Assembly (NCBI RefSeq): GCF_017254865.1 | Contig: NZ_JAFKCV010000003.1 | Span: 62,001-126,000 of the forward strand | Direction: 5' to 3' | Length of the DNA stretch: 64,000 bases | DNA from: Bowmanella dokdonensis | GTDB taxonomy: Bacteria; Pseudomonadota; Gammaproteobacteria; Enterobacterales; Alteromonadaceae | Shown here: piece by piece, positions 56,015 through 64,000 of the stretch | How the letters are laid out: the number at the start of each line of letters is the position of its first letter | Numbering within the stretch: position 1 is the first letter of the stretch | Notes under the pieces: model-generated | What the model saw: the letters and a program-made list of their open reading frames with translations, nothing else | Databases searched by the model: none | Told to the model about the DNA's origin: nothing | Made by a program: the position numbers and the translations under genes

Positions 56015-57979
56015 ATGGAAAGCAACTTTTCCGATATTTTATTGCTGATGGCAGTCGCTATCCTGATGGTCTGGCTGTTCCGTCGAGTCAATCTACCGCC
56101 GATTCTGGCCTATTTGGCCGCCGGCGTGGTGGCCGGTCCCGAGCTGCTGAGTCTGTATTCCCATCCACAGAACATCCACTTTATCGCCGAGCTGGGCATC
56201 GTCTTCCTGCTGTTCACTCTGGGTCTGGAATTTTCGTTGCCCAAGATGCTGGCCATGCGCCACCTGGTGTTCGGTGTCGGGTTTGGCCAGGTGCTGCTGA
56301 CCCTAGGCCTTTTCATGGGCCTGTGCCTGCTCGCGGGGACCTCTGTCCGGGAAGCCTTCGTCATTGGCGCCATGGCAGCATTATCCTCGACCGCCATTGT
56401 CATCAAACAACTGTCTGAGATGGGGAGCCTGAACACGGGCCGTGCGCAGATGGCTGTGAGTATTCTGCTGTTCCAGGATTTGGCGGTGGTCCCCTTTCTG
56501 ATTGTTATTCCGCTGCTGGCAGAGGATGTCAGTCAGGGACTGGCCCTGGCTATAGTGACGGCCGTTTTCAAAGGGGCATTGGTGGTGGTTATCCTGCTGT
56601 CCGTGGGGAAGTGGTTGTTGCCCCGGATCTTCAGTGAGGTGGCCAGAACACGAACCGACGAACTCTTTGTTCTCACGGCTATCCTGGTGACTCTGATGGC
56701 GGCGGGTCTGACCTACAGCTTTGGTCTGTCCATGGCGCTGGGGGCGTTCCTGGCGGGGATGATGCTCAGTGAAAGTCAGTACCGTTACCAGTTGGAAGCC
56801 GATATCAGGCCGTTCCGGGATATTCTGATGGGCTTGTTCTTTATTACCATCGGCATGAAGCTGGAATTTGCCCCTCTGTTGCAGGATTGGTACTGGGTGC
56901 TGCTGGGCGTCACCGGTTTAATGGTCTGCAAAGTGTTGCTGGTTCGGCTGGCAGCCTGGTTGCTCAGGGAGCCGGCACAGGACGCCTGGGCGGCGGGGAT
57001 TAAGATTTGCCAGATGGGCGAGTTCAGCTTCGTTCTGGCTTCGCTGGCCATTTCTGAGCAGATTCTGGATCCCGGCTTGGCATCGGTATTACTGTCTGTG
57101 GGAATACTCAGTATGGCAGTGACCCCCTACCTGATCACCCACAGCAAACGACTGGCGCAGAATCTGACCCAGCCCCCGCCCACAGAGGATGAGGACATTC
57201 CCGCTGATCTCAAAGTACAAAAAGATCATGTGCTGATTTTCGGCTATGGACGGGTTGGCCAGTCGGTCAGTCGGATGCTCAGGGTAGAAGCCATTCCCTA
57301 TGTGGCTGTCGATGCCGATCCCATCCGGGTCCAGGAAAGCCGCAATGCCGGCGAACCTGTACTCTTTGGTGATGTGGCCAGTAAGGACATTCTGCGGGCA
57401 GTGGGAGTAGACAGGGCGAAGATGGCCATCATTACCTTTGATGAGCATATTAAGGCCATCAGTGTGATAGGCGCTGTCATGTCACTCAATCCCGACCTGC
57501 CCATCGTGGTCAGAACCCGCAAGGACTATCGCATGGATGAGTTGTACATGGCCGGAGCGTCCCAGGTGGTGCCGGAGATCCTGGAGGGCAGCCTGATGCT
57601 GGTTTCCCAGGTGCTGCATCTGTCCGGAGTGCCCATGTCAAGGATCCTCAAGCGGGTCAGGGCCGAACGTAAAGGTCACTATGGCCACATGCACGGTTTT
57701 TTCCCCGGCGAAACCACGCAGGTCAATTATGAGAAACAGAGCAAGCTGGAGTTCCTTCATGCGGTAATACTCAATAGCGACGCCTGGGCCGTCGGAAAGC
57801 CTCTCAGCCAACTCAATTTCGACAGGGTCAACGTGACTCTCAAGGGACTGAGGCGTGACAATAAAGAAGTGGCTAATCCAGACAATGACCTGCAGCTTAA
57901 GGCAAATGACGTCCTGGTCATTTCCGGTAAGCCCAGAAGGGTGGAGCGGGCAGAGCGTTACTTGCTGGAGGGAAGGTGA
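56015..57979 (+). CDS. KefB-type monovalent cation:proton antiporter (CPA2)
   Basis: This 654-residue protein has a Na+/H+-exchanger-type membrane domain (about 1-385, some 12 helices; VNLPPILAYLAAGVVAGPELL, FLLFTLGLEFSLPKML, AALSSTAIVIKQLSEMG, LLFQDLAVVPFLIVIPLL) followed by a TrkA-N/RCK domain (HVLIFGYGRVGQSVSRMLRVEAIPYVAVDADP...VLFGDVASKDIL) and a TrkA-C domain at the end. This order is that of KefB/KefC/YbaL potassium efflux systems. A KefF/KefG partner is not seen, so control by glutathione adducts is not assumed. Its stop overlaps the GTG start of the histidine kinase (GTGA). Confidence 0.93.
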   Translation: MESNFSDILLLMAVAILMVWLFRRVNLPPILAYLAAGVVAGPELLSLYSHPQNIHFIAELGIVFLLFTLGLEFSLPKMLAMRHLVFGVGFGQVLLTLGLFMGLCLLAGTSVREAFVIGAMAALSSTAIVIKQLSEMGSLNTGRAQMAVSILLFQDLAVVPFLIVIPLLAEDVSQGLALAIVTAVFKGALVVVILLSVGKWLLPRIFSEVARTRTDELFVLTAILVTLMAAGLTYSFGLSMALGAFLAGMMLSESQYRYQLEADIRPFRDILMGLFFITIGMKLEFAPLLQDWYWVLLGVTGLMVCKVLLVRLAAWLLREPAQDAWAAGIKICQMGEFSFVLASLAISEQILDPGLASVLLSVGILSMAVTPYLITHSKRLAQNLTQPPPTEDEDIPADLKVQKDHVLIFGYGRVGQSVSRMLRVEAIPYVAVDADPIRVQESRNAGEPVLFGDVASKDILRAVGVDRAKMAIITFDEHIKAISVIGAVMSLNPDLPIVVRTRKDYRMDELYMAGASQVVPEILEGSLMLVSQVLHLSGVPMSRILKRVRAERKGHYGHMHGFFPGETTQVNYEKQSKLEFLHAVILNSDAWAVGKPLSQLNFDRVNVTLKGLRRDNKEVANPDNDLQLKANDVLVISGKPRRVERAERYLLEGR

Positions 57980-60249
57980 TTTTAGAGCAACTGAGTCCAG
58001 TTTCAAACCATCTGACAGGGAGCCTGAGAATGACAAGCCGAATCGGGGATTTTTTCAGTGTTGACTACATGCCTCATGGGCACTGCTATCTTTGGAAGCC
58101 GGAAATCCTCTGGCTGAACGTTATCTCCGATGCACTGATCGCCAGTGCCTATTTTACCATTCCCTTTGTTCTCTATCTGTTTGTGAAAAAGCGTGAAGAT
58201 TTGAAGTTCGGCTGGATTTTCCATCTGTTCTCCGCCTTTATCTTTCTTTGTGGCGTGACCCATCTATTCGGTATCTATACGGTCTGGCAGGGAGCCTACG
58301 GTTATCATGGACTGGCCAAACTGGTCACCGCCATCGTTTCGGTGAGCACGGCCTACGCACTCATTAGTCTGCTCCCTAAAGCTTTGGCCTTGCCCGGCCC
58401 GGCCGATTACGCCAGGGAAAAGGAACGGGCTTACCGGGCCGAACTGGAAAAGCTGGCCCTGGAAAACGAAAAGGAAAAAATGCAGACGGTGCGTATGGCT
58501 GTGGAGGGGTCACCCTTCGGTAAGCTGGTCACCGATGCCAGGGGCGAGATTGTGCTGACCAACAGCGCTTTGTGCGAGCTGTTCGGGTACCAGGAAAAGG
58601 AACTGCTGGGCCAGCATGTCAATATGTTGCTGCCACCGGAGCTAAGGGACGGGCACAGACAGCAGGTCGCGGAGATCACGCAGGGACAGCGTAGCGCAGG
58701 TTTGATGACATCGCGTCTGGTCTACGGGCAGGCCAGGGATGGGGGGAAGATACCCGTGGAGGTGACCCTGCACCGGGGCGAGTTGAATGGCAAGATAAAG
58801 GTGTTTGCCACTGTGGTGGATATCAGTGAACGGCTGAACTACGAGTCCCGACTGCTGGAGGCCAATGCGCGGTTCGAGCGGGTTTTGTCGGGTGCCAGGG
58901 ACGCCCCCTGGGAGTGGAATGTCAGGCAGGACTCCAACTGGTTCTCGCCAAGGTTTCATGAACTCCTGGGTTGGCCCGGCGACATACCTAAACGGCTTGA
59001 TACCTGGCTGGCACACATCCATCCGGAACATCGGCAGCGGGTCGAACAACATCTGCAGGATCACCTCAGAGGTAACAGCAAGTATGACATCAATTATCTG
59101 GGGCTGGCCGCCGACGGAACCTATCACTGGTTTAATACCCGGGGGGGCAGCGTCAGGGACGAGCAGGGTGAAGTGGTACTGATGTCCGGCGTTATCTCCG
59201 ATGTTCAGGAAGAAAAGGAGATGGAAGCCGCGCTGCTGGACAAGTCAGAGTTTCTTGAGTCTGTGTTTACCGGCAGTTCCGGAGGTATCCTGGTGTTTGA
59301 CAAAAAAGACCGGGAACTGGTGGTTTCGGCCGCCAACGAGAGGTTCAGCCAATTGCTGGGCTGTCAGCGCTCTGAAATCGAGGGCCTGAAGCTCAGCACC
59401 CTGTTGGAGCGAGGCTACGATGGTGCTCTCAGCAAGTTGAGTTCCCATATTGACCAACTGGCCAGCACTGATACCGGTCGGACTCACAGTCTAATCCATG
59501 AGGATCCGTCACACAGTTGGGTGCAATTGGATATTCACCCACTGCAGGATGATTCGGGTCAGATTGATCGCATCATCATCTCATCCAGCGATGTCACCGA
59601 ATTGAAACTGGCTGAACAGCGTCTGGAGAATACATTGCAGGAAAAGGTCTCCTTGCTTAATGAAGTTCATCACAGGGTCAAGAATAACCTTCAGATCGTC
59701 AGCAGCCTGATGGACATTCAAAGCCGACAGGTAAAAGCAGAAGATGTGGCGTTGATGAATGATCTGAAAAACCGGGTCAGGGCCATGGCCCTGATCCATG
59801 AACTACTGTACCAGACTGACGATCTCGCCTCGGTCAATCTGGAAACCTATGTGGGTAAGCTGGTGAGCCTCATTGGCGACACCCTGTACCAAGGACAGGG
59901 CGATGCCATGAATTGCCAATTGATCACGCCACCGCAGGCTATACAGGTTTCCATCAATCGTATGGTCCCACTGGGTTTGTTGATTTGCGAAGCGGTGACT
60001 AATGCTTTCAAATACGCGTTTCAGGAAGGGCAGGGCAGGCTGGAGGTCAATCTGAGCCGGCAGGAGCAGAAAATCTGCATCAGTATCCGGGACAACGGTC
60101 CCGGCTTTGATATCCGTCTGTTTGAGCAGGCCAGCCTGTCACGACATCTCGGTTTCACACTGATGAAAACCTTTGCCAAACAGGCAGGATTCGATATTAA
60201 ACTCAGCGTTGAACAGGGAACCCGTATTGATCTGATCGAGCGGCCCTAG
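57976..60249 (+). CDS. Sensor histidine kinase with ethylene-receptor-like N-terminal domain, PAS domains and HisKA_2 core
   Basis: This 757-residue protein starts at GTG 57976 (GGAGG upstream, overlapping the antiporter stop); ATG 58030 is an alternative. Residues about 30-135 are a three-helix membrane domain like the ETR1/Slr1212 ethylene sensor: MPHGHCYLWKPEILW, ISDALIASAYFTIP, SAFIFLCGVTHLFGIYT. Asp52, Tyr59, Cys92 and His96 stand at the same spacing as ETR1 Asp25, Tyr32, Cys65, His69, the copper/ethylene site. A short coiled-coil (about 135-165) leads into three PAS domains (about 165-285, 290-405, 410-535). The HisKA_2 box EVHHRVKNNLQ gives phospho-His566; the ATPase N box is around Asn676 (EAVTNAFKYAF) and the G box Asp706 (DNGPGF). 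Its stop lies in the CTAG shared with the convergent regulator gene, the likely partner. Ethylene binding is inference. Confidence 0.9.
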   Translation: MILEQLSPVSNHLTGSLRMTSRIGDFFSVDYMPHGHCYLWKPEILWLNVISDALIASAYFTIPFVLYLFVKKREDLKFGWIFHLFSAFIFLCGVTHLFGIYTVWQGAYGYHGLAKLVTAIVSVSTAYALISLLPKALALPGPADYAREKERAYRAELEKLALENEKEKMQTVRMAVEGSPFGKLVTDARGEIVLTNSALCELFGYQEKELLGQHVNMLLPPELRDGHRQQVAEITQGQRSAGLMTSRLVYGQARDGGKIPVEVTLHRGELNGKIKVFATVVDISERLNYESRLLEANARFERVLSGARDAPWEWNVRQDSNWFSPRFHELLGWPGDIPKRLDTWLAHIHPEHRQRVEQHLQDHLRGNSKYDINYLGLAADGTYHWFNTRGGSVRDEQGEVVLMSGVISDVQEEKEMEAALLDKSEFLESVFTGSSGGILVFDKKDRELVVSAANERFSQLLGCQRSEIEGLKLSTLLERGYDGALSKLSSHIDQLASTDTGRTHSLIHEDPSHSWVQLDIHPLQDDSGQIDRIIISSSDVTELKLAEQRLENTLQEKVSLLNEVHHRVKNNLQIVSSLMDIQSRQVKAEDVALMNDLKNRVRAMALIHELLYQTDDLASVNLETYVGKLVSLIGDTLYQGQGDAMNCQLITPPQAIQVSINRMVPLGLLICEAVTNAFKYAFQEGQGRLEVNLSRQEQKICISIRDNGPGFDIRLFEQASLSRHLGFTLMKTFAKQAGFDIKLSVEQGTRIDLIERP

Positions 60250-62654
60250 CCGGAGCTTTGCGGGCGCTGCTCCAGCAGATAGGCCAGCAGCTCCGTTAAG
60301 GGCATGGGCCTGGCAAAATAGTAGCCTTGCATATTATGCACCCCTTTATCGCGCAGGTAGTCCCGCTGCTCAATGGTTTCAATGCCTTCAGCCGTCATCC
60401 GCAGTCCCAGGCTGCGACCCAGGTTGATAATGGCTTCAACCACAATCTGCTGGCGGGAATCCTCACCCAGCCCGCTGACAAAGCTGCGATCGATTTTCAG
60501 TTTGGAGATGGACATCTGGGTTAGTTTGGACAGGGACGAGTAACCGGTGCCAAAGTCGTCTATGGCGATGCTGACGCCTGCCTGGCGCAGTTGCCATATC
60601 AGCAACGAGGCCTGTTCCGATTGCAGAGTGCTTTCGGTGACTTCCAGCTCCAGTCTCTGCGGCTGTATCTGTGTATCTTCGAGTATTTCCTGGAGCGCTT
60701 CGAGAAACTGTGAGTCCTTGAGTTGCTGGCCCGATACATTGACCGCCACTTCTATTTCTTCCAGGCCCTCCCGTTCCAGCAGCTTGAGCAGCATGCAGGC
60801 CTCCCGCAACATATGCAGGCCAAGCGCCTGGATCAGCCCGGTTTCCTCGGCCACGGGAATGAAGGAGTCGGGGGGGATCATGCCTGCGTCTTTGTCTATC
60901 CAGCGACACAGGGCTTCAATACCCACAACCCTGTGGCTGTGGGCGTCCACTATGGGTTGCCAGTAAGCCTGGATGGCTTTGTCAGACAGAGCCTTGTGCA
61001 GGCCCTGTTCGATAAACAGCCTATATCTTGCCCCTTCAACCATTTCCTCTGAATAAAACGTATAAGTAAACTTGCCCTTGCGTTTGGAAGCGTACATGGC
61101 CGCATCGGCGTGCTTGAGCAAAGCGGCTGCGTCCTCGACCGTTTCATCGGCGATGGCGACGCCAATACTGCAGGTGACCATCATCTCACGCCCGGCAACC
61201 TGAAAAGGCTGCCGGCAGATACCTATAACTTTCTGGGCAAGGTGTTCAAAGCCCTGCCGGTTTTCAATACCCTGCACTATGATGACAAATTCGTCACCTC
61301 CGAGCCTGATCAGCACGTCTTCACTGCGTATGATTTGTATCAGCCGCTGGGCAAAGGTCACCAGTAACTGGTCGCCGGGATCATGGCCCATGGAGTCATT
61401 GATTAGTTTGAATGAATCGATGTCTATGAAATACAAGGCCGCACCGGTTTGGCTGTTGCAGTCCAGCTCAGCCAGCACCTGATTCATCATGTTCCGGTTA
61501 CCCAATCCGGTGAGGCCATCGCGATAAGCCATGCGATTCAGCTCGCGCTGGGCTGTTTTCAACCCGGAAATGTCGGTCAGGATCATGATAAAAAGTTCCG
61601 GATGATGAGCGGTGGCGGGAATGCGGCTTATATTCTGCAGGGCGTGAAAGTGGCTGCCGTCCTGCCGGTGTACCAATACTTCACGGCGCTGGTTGAGGGC
61701 CTGTTTGTCATCGGGACTATGCAGATCCTGCTGGCGGTTGCCGCTGAGTACCCGAAATACAGGTTCTCCGACTATCTCGTCTGCCCTGAAATGGGTTTGG
61801 CGGAAAAACGCCTGATTGACCGAGCGAATCGTCATATCCGAGTACAGGACGATGACCGACTCGTCAATGTTGGCGAGAATTTTGGAGGCAGTGCGCAGTT
61901 CGTTAACGAAGCTTTCCCGTTCTGACACATCCTTGATGGCGCCGATGCGGATCCTGCCCTCTTCCAGGGTCATGTCGCTGAGATAGAGCTCAATCCATCG
62001 TGGGGTTTGGATATCCTGTGTGGCCCTGAGTCTGAAAGTGCGACTGATGGAGCGCCCGTCTCTGAGCAGTTGCTGCAGTTCGGGCGCCTCTTCATCAGCC
62101 AGGCGGGAGAAAAAGGCGTTGGCTTCAAGCTCGACACCGGTTTTACCTATCTGCAGCCTGTCGCCGAACACCCCCTCGAGTTGTACGGTGTTATGTTCGG
62201 CATCGTATTCCAGTAGGCTAAGCTGAGCAGCCCGGACGGCCGCCTGCAGTCTCTTCTCCGAGCGTTCCGTGATCTTTTCGTATCGGTGACGGGCCAGGGC
62301 GGTTTCGATACTGGCTTTGAGTTCGCGGCTGTTGTAGGGCTTGACAATATAGCCGTAGGGCGCTGTCAGACCGGTACGCCGGATCAGGTCGTCACTGGTA
62401 TAGGCTGTCAGGTAGATGACAGGTATGTGCAAGTCCTGGCCTATTCGTCGGGCGGCATTGATACCATCGCCTCCGGCGCCCAGATTGATATCCATCAATA
62501 CCAGATCCGGACGATGGGCTTGAGCCAGCTCAAAGGCTTCCTGTTCGGAACTCGCCATGGCACATATCTCATAGCCACTGTCCTGCAGATCCAGCGACAG
62601 GTTCAGCGCAATCAACTGCTCGTCTTCGACGATCAATAAGGTACTTCTGTCCAT
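60246..62654 (-). CDS. Response regulator with REC-PAS-PAS-GGDEF-EAL domains
   Basis: This 802-residue protein starts at ATG 62654, which has AAGGA 6 nt upstream (an ATG 6 nt earlier overlaps that site). The receiver (about 1-120) has acidic VEDEQ, phospho-Asp55 in LVLMDINLG, and Lys in GYIVKPYNSREL; the KPY form is common in receivers paired with HisKA_2 kinases. Two PAS-like regions follow (about 130-255 and 260-385). The GGDEF domain is intact (GLTGLGNRNMMNQ, IDSFKLINDSMGHDPGD, IRLGGDEFVIIV, I-site RSED), and so is the EAL domain (GIEALCRW, NVSGQQL, LEVTESTL, DDFGTGYSSLSKL, LKIDRSFV, AEGIET). It may make or break c-di-GMP depending on input. Transcription is convergent with the kinase and the stops share CTAG. 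Confidence 0.93.
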   Translation of the reverse strand: MDRSTLLIVEDEQLIALNLSLDLQDSGYEICAMASSEQEAFELAQAHRPDLVLMDINLGAGGDGINAARRIGQDLHIPVIYLTAYTSDDLIRRTGLTAPYGYIVKPYNSRELKASIETALARHRYEKITERSEKRLQAAVRAAQLSLLEYDAEHNTVQLEGVFGDRLQIGKTGVELEANAFFSRLADEEAPELQQLLRDGRSISRTFRLRATQDIQTPRWIELYLSDMTLEEGRIRIGAIKDVSERESFVNELRTASKILANIDESVIVLYSDMTIRSVNQAFFRQTHFRADEIVGEPVFRVLSGNRQQDLHSPDDKQALNQRREVLVHRQDGSHFHALQNISRIPATAHHPELFIMILTDISGLKTAQRELNRMAYRDGLTGLGNRNMMNQVLAELDCNSQTGAALYFIDIDSFKLINDSMGHDPGDQLLVTFAQRLIQIIRSEDVLIRLGGDEFVIIVQGIENRQGFEHLAQKVIGICRQPFQVAGREMMVTCSIGVAIADETVEDAAALLKHADAAMYASKRKGKFTYTFYSEEMVEGARYRLFIEQGLHKALSDKAIQAYWQPIVDAHSHRVVGIEALCRWIDKDAGMIPPDSFIPVAEETGLIQALGLHMLREACMLLKLLEREGLEEIEVAVNVSGQQLKDSQFLEALQEILEDTQIQPQRLELEVTESTLQSEQASLLIWQLRQAGVSIAIDDFGTGYSSLSKLTQMSISKLKIDRSFVSGLGEDSRQQIVVEAIINLGRSLGLRMTAEGIETIEQRDYLRDKGVHNMQGYYFARPMPLTELLAYLLEQRPQSSG

Positions 62655-62765
62655 AGACATTCCTTGTGGTTACGGCTGTGAAGGACAGCCTGCACTGCCC
62701 CCTTCTCACCCTTAGTGTCACGACGTCATTAAAACTCCCACCGGAGATAATCAATTATAGACTTA

Positions 62766-63893
62766 TCAGATCTCAAGAAAGGCGCGAATTTCGTCCAGAC
62801 GATTGAGCCCATCCTGATAGCCAAGGTCCATCAAATGCTGACAGAAACGGCCATCAAACAACAGATAGCTGAGCAGGCTGGACTCTGAATCGGGCCTCAC
62901 ACCAAGGAGTTTCATCAGACTGCGAATACCCCACGGCAGGTGGTGATAGTGGCGTGCGGCGATTTCGTTGACATTGAAAGCCGGATTGAGGGCCAGACAC
63001 TCCACCGGTTTGAGGTGCGTGGCCTGTCGTTGCTTATCGGACAGCAGGGACAGGGTATGGTTGATACGGTGCAGCCTTTCGAGATCAGAATGCAGGGTGT
63101 CGGCGAAAATGGTGTCCAGCAAATGGCCGGCAACCACCGCATTATTGGGATAATGGGACAACAGGTGCTTCCTGTCCGGCCTTGGTTGCTCCACCCCGAT
63201 GATCAGGATCTTTTCTGCCCCCAGATGAATCGGCGTACTCAGGGGGGAAAGCTGGTGGATGGAGCCGTCGCCAAAGTATTCATCGGCCAGTTTGACGGTG
63301 GGAAACACCAGTGGAATGGCGGCCGAGGCCATCAGATGCTCCACATTCAGGCTGCTCCTGACGCCGCGGCGTTTTGCCCGTTCCCAATCCGCCAATTGAT
63401 CATCGCCCTGGAAGAAGCTGATTGAGTTGTTGGTGCTGTAGCTGGAGGCTGTCACACTGATGGCTTTCAGATGGCCAGTGATGATGTTGCGATCGATTCT
63501 GTTGAAATTCAACGCCTGGCGCAGCAAACCCCGCAGCGGCTGGTTGTCAAGCAGGCTGGCCGGGCGTCGGGCGATTTGCTCAGACATAAGATTCTGTAGT
63601 TGATTTCTGAGCAGGTAACTGAACAGTGGATAAAATTCACTTTCGTAAACCTGCTGGGTGCGGAAGTTTTTCCAGACCCATTCCAGTTTCCTCACGCCCA
63701 GGTGGTAACAGGAAGCAAAACAGGCCAGGGCCGTGGCATTGATGGCGCCGGCTGAGGTGCCGCACAGGATGGGAAACGGCAGACTGTGATTGCGTGGCAA
63801 CAGCCTGGTGATGGCCCGGAGGACCCCTACCTGATAGGCTGCCCGCGCACCTCCTCCCGACAATAGTAACGAAAACCTATGCCGCTCCAGCAT
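62766..63893 (-). CDS. Patatin-like phospholipase
   Basis: This 375-residue protein belongs to the RssA/patatin family of serine lipid hydrolases. It shows the oxyanion loop SLLLSGGGARAAYQVGVLRAI (GGGARxAYQ), the nucleophile LCGTSAGAINATALA (GxSxG) and the catalytic Asp in EYFGDGSIHQLSPLS (DGx). An extra C-terminal region (about 280-375) follows, as in the longer subfamily. ATG 63893 gives MLERHRFSLLLSGGGARAA and has AGGA 6 nt upstream; an in-frame ATG exists at 63938. It overlaps by 17 bp a frame that enters from the right edge. Confidence 0.92.
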   Translation of the reverse strand: MLERHRFSLLLSGGGARAAYQVGVLRAITRLLPRNHSLPFPILCGTSAGAINATALACFASCYHLGVRKLEWVWKNFRTQQVYESEFYPLFSYLLRNQLQNLMSEQIARRPASLLDNQPLRGLLRQALNFNRIDRNIITGHLKAISVTASSYSTNNSISFFQGDDQLADWERAKRRGVRSSLNVEHLMASAAIPLVFPTVKLADEYFGDGSIHQLSPLSTPIHLGAEKILIIGVEQPRPDRKHLLSHYPNNAVVAGHLLDTIFADTLHSDLERLHRINHTLSLLSDKQRQATHLKPVECLALNPAFNVNEIAARHYHHLPWGIRSLMKLLGVRPDSESSLLSYLLFDGRFCQHLMDLGYQDGLNRLDEIRAFLEI

Positions 63894-64000
63894 GGGATTC
63901 CTGGTTGAAATCGATACAGATGCCTTCTGCGGCGGCAAACAGATCCAGATCCATTTCTCCCACCTCGATCACTTCCTGACAATGACGTTCGATGCTTTCG
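63877..64000 (-). CDS. Unidentified protein, C-terminal end (truncated by window edge)
   Basis: On the minus strand a frame is open from the window edge to a TAG at 63877-63879. The visible 40 residues end with EVGEMDLDLFAAAEGICIDFNQESHAGAA. No family is recognised from this piece. The 17-bp overlap with the patatin gene start and the shared strand suggest an operon with coupled translation, and the in-frame codons are believable, but with only 40 residues this could still be a chance frame. Confidence 0.4.
   Translation of the reverse strand, partial: ESIERHCQEVIEVGEMDLDLFAAAEGICIDFNQESHAGAA

Overview
The window looks like chromosome from a marine-type gammaproteobacterium of the Alteromonadales, close to the Alteromonadaceae. 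The reasons are gene order (rpsB-tsf-pyrH-frr-uppS-cdsA-dxr-rseP-bamA-skp-lpxD-fabZ-lpxA-lpxB-rnhB-dnaE-accA-tilS; map-glnD-dapD; queF/syd; holD-rimI-prfC; yqcC/truC/yqcA), families largely confined to this group (DUF3192, DUF3301, DUF3549, DUF2789, type II QueF, Syd), and a moderate GC content. No phage, transposase, CRISPR array or integrase was seen. All assignments come from reading the sequence and recalled family motifs; no database search was run.

Layout. 1-0.93 kb: end of an MBL-fold hydrolase and a DUF502 membrane protein. 0.94-4.93 kb: a thiamine salvage operon behind a TPP riboswitch (TonB-dependent receptor, YkoF-like thiamine-binding protein, PnuT-type permease, ThiK-like kinase). 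5.0-5.6 kb: tRNA-Trp followed by 2.6 tandem 186-bp repeats, each carrying the last 19 nt of the tRNA and a terminator. 5.75-10.1 kb: holD, rimI, prfC, argS. 10.2-19.8 kb (minus strand): manC-manB, comEA-like, NAD-type isocitrate dehydrogenase, an HDOD-like protein with a DUF3192 protein, and ppnN coupled to a diguanylate cyclase. 20.2-23.5 kb: queF/syd and small genes. 23.7-26.0 kb: a small polysaccharide-use pair (GH43 lipoprotein and alpha/beta esterase). 26.4-26.8 kb: a CsrB-type sRNA with an upstream GacA/UvrY box. 26.9-34.1 kb: DUF3301-DUF3549, a YqcC-TruC fusion with flavodoxin YqcA, and map-glnD-dapD. 34.2-55.0 kb: the long translation/envelope/lipid A/replication cluster. 55-64 kb: a signalling region with a diguanylate cyclase, a KefB-type antiporter, a histidine kinase with an ethylene-receptor-like sensor domain, a REC-PAS-GGDEF-EAL regulator and a patatin-like phospholipase.

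How it fits together. The thiamine operon forms a full import route from outer membrane to phosphorylation under TPP feedback. The 34-55 kb cluster joins protein synthesis to isoprenoid, phospholipid, outer-membrane protein and lipid A synthesis, with structured leader and attenuator elements around rpsB-tsf. Signalling is heavy in c-di-GMP: two stand-alone cyclases and one dual-domain protein, all with intact active sites and I-sites. The CsrB-like RNA implies a Gac/Csr circuit.

The strongest candidates for something little described are (i) the kinase at 57976-60249, whose membrane domain keeps the Asp, Tyr, Cys and His of the plant ETR1 copper/ethylene site at the same spacing and which lies tail-to-tail, sharing a CTAG stop, with a c-di-GMP response regulator; (ii) the tRNA-Trp tandem repeats, which parallel E. 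coli tyrT/rtT; and (iii) the unannotated CsrB-type RNA.
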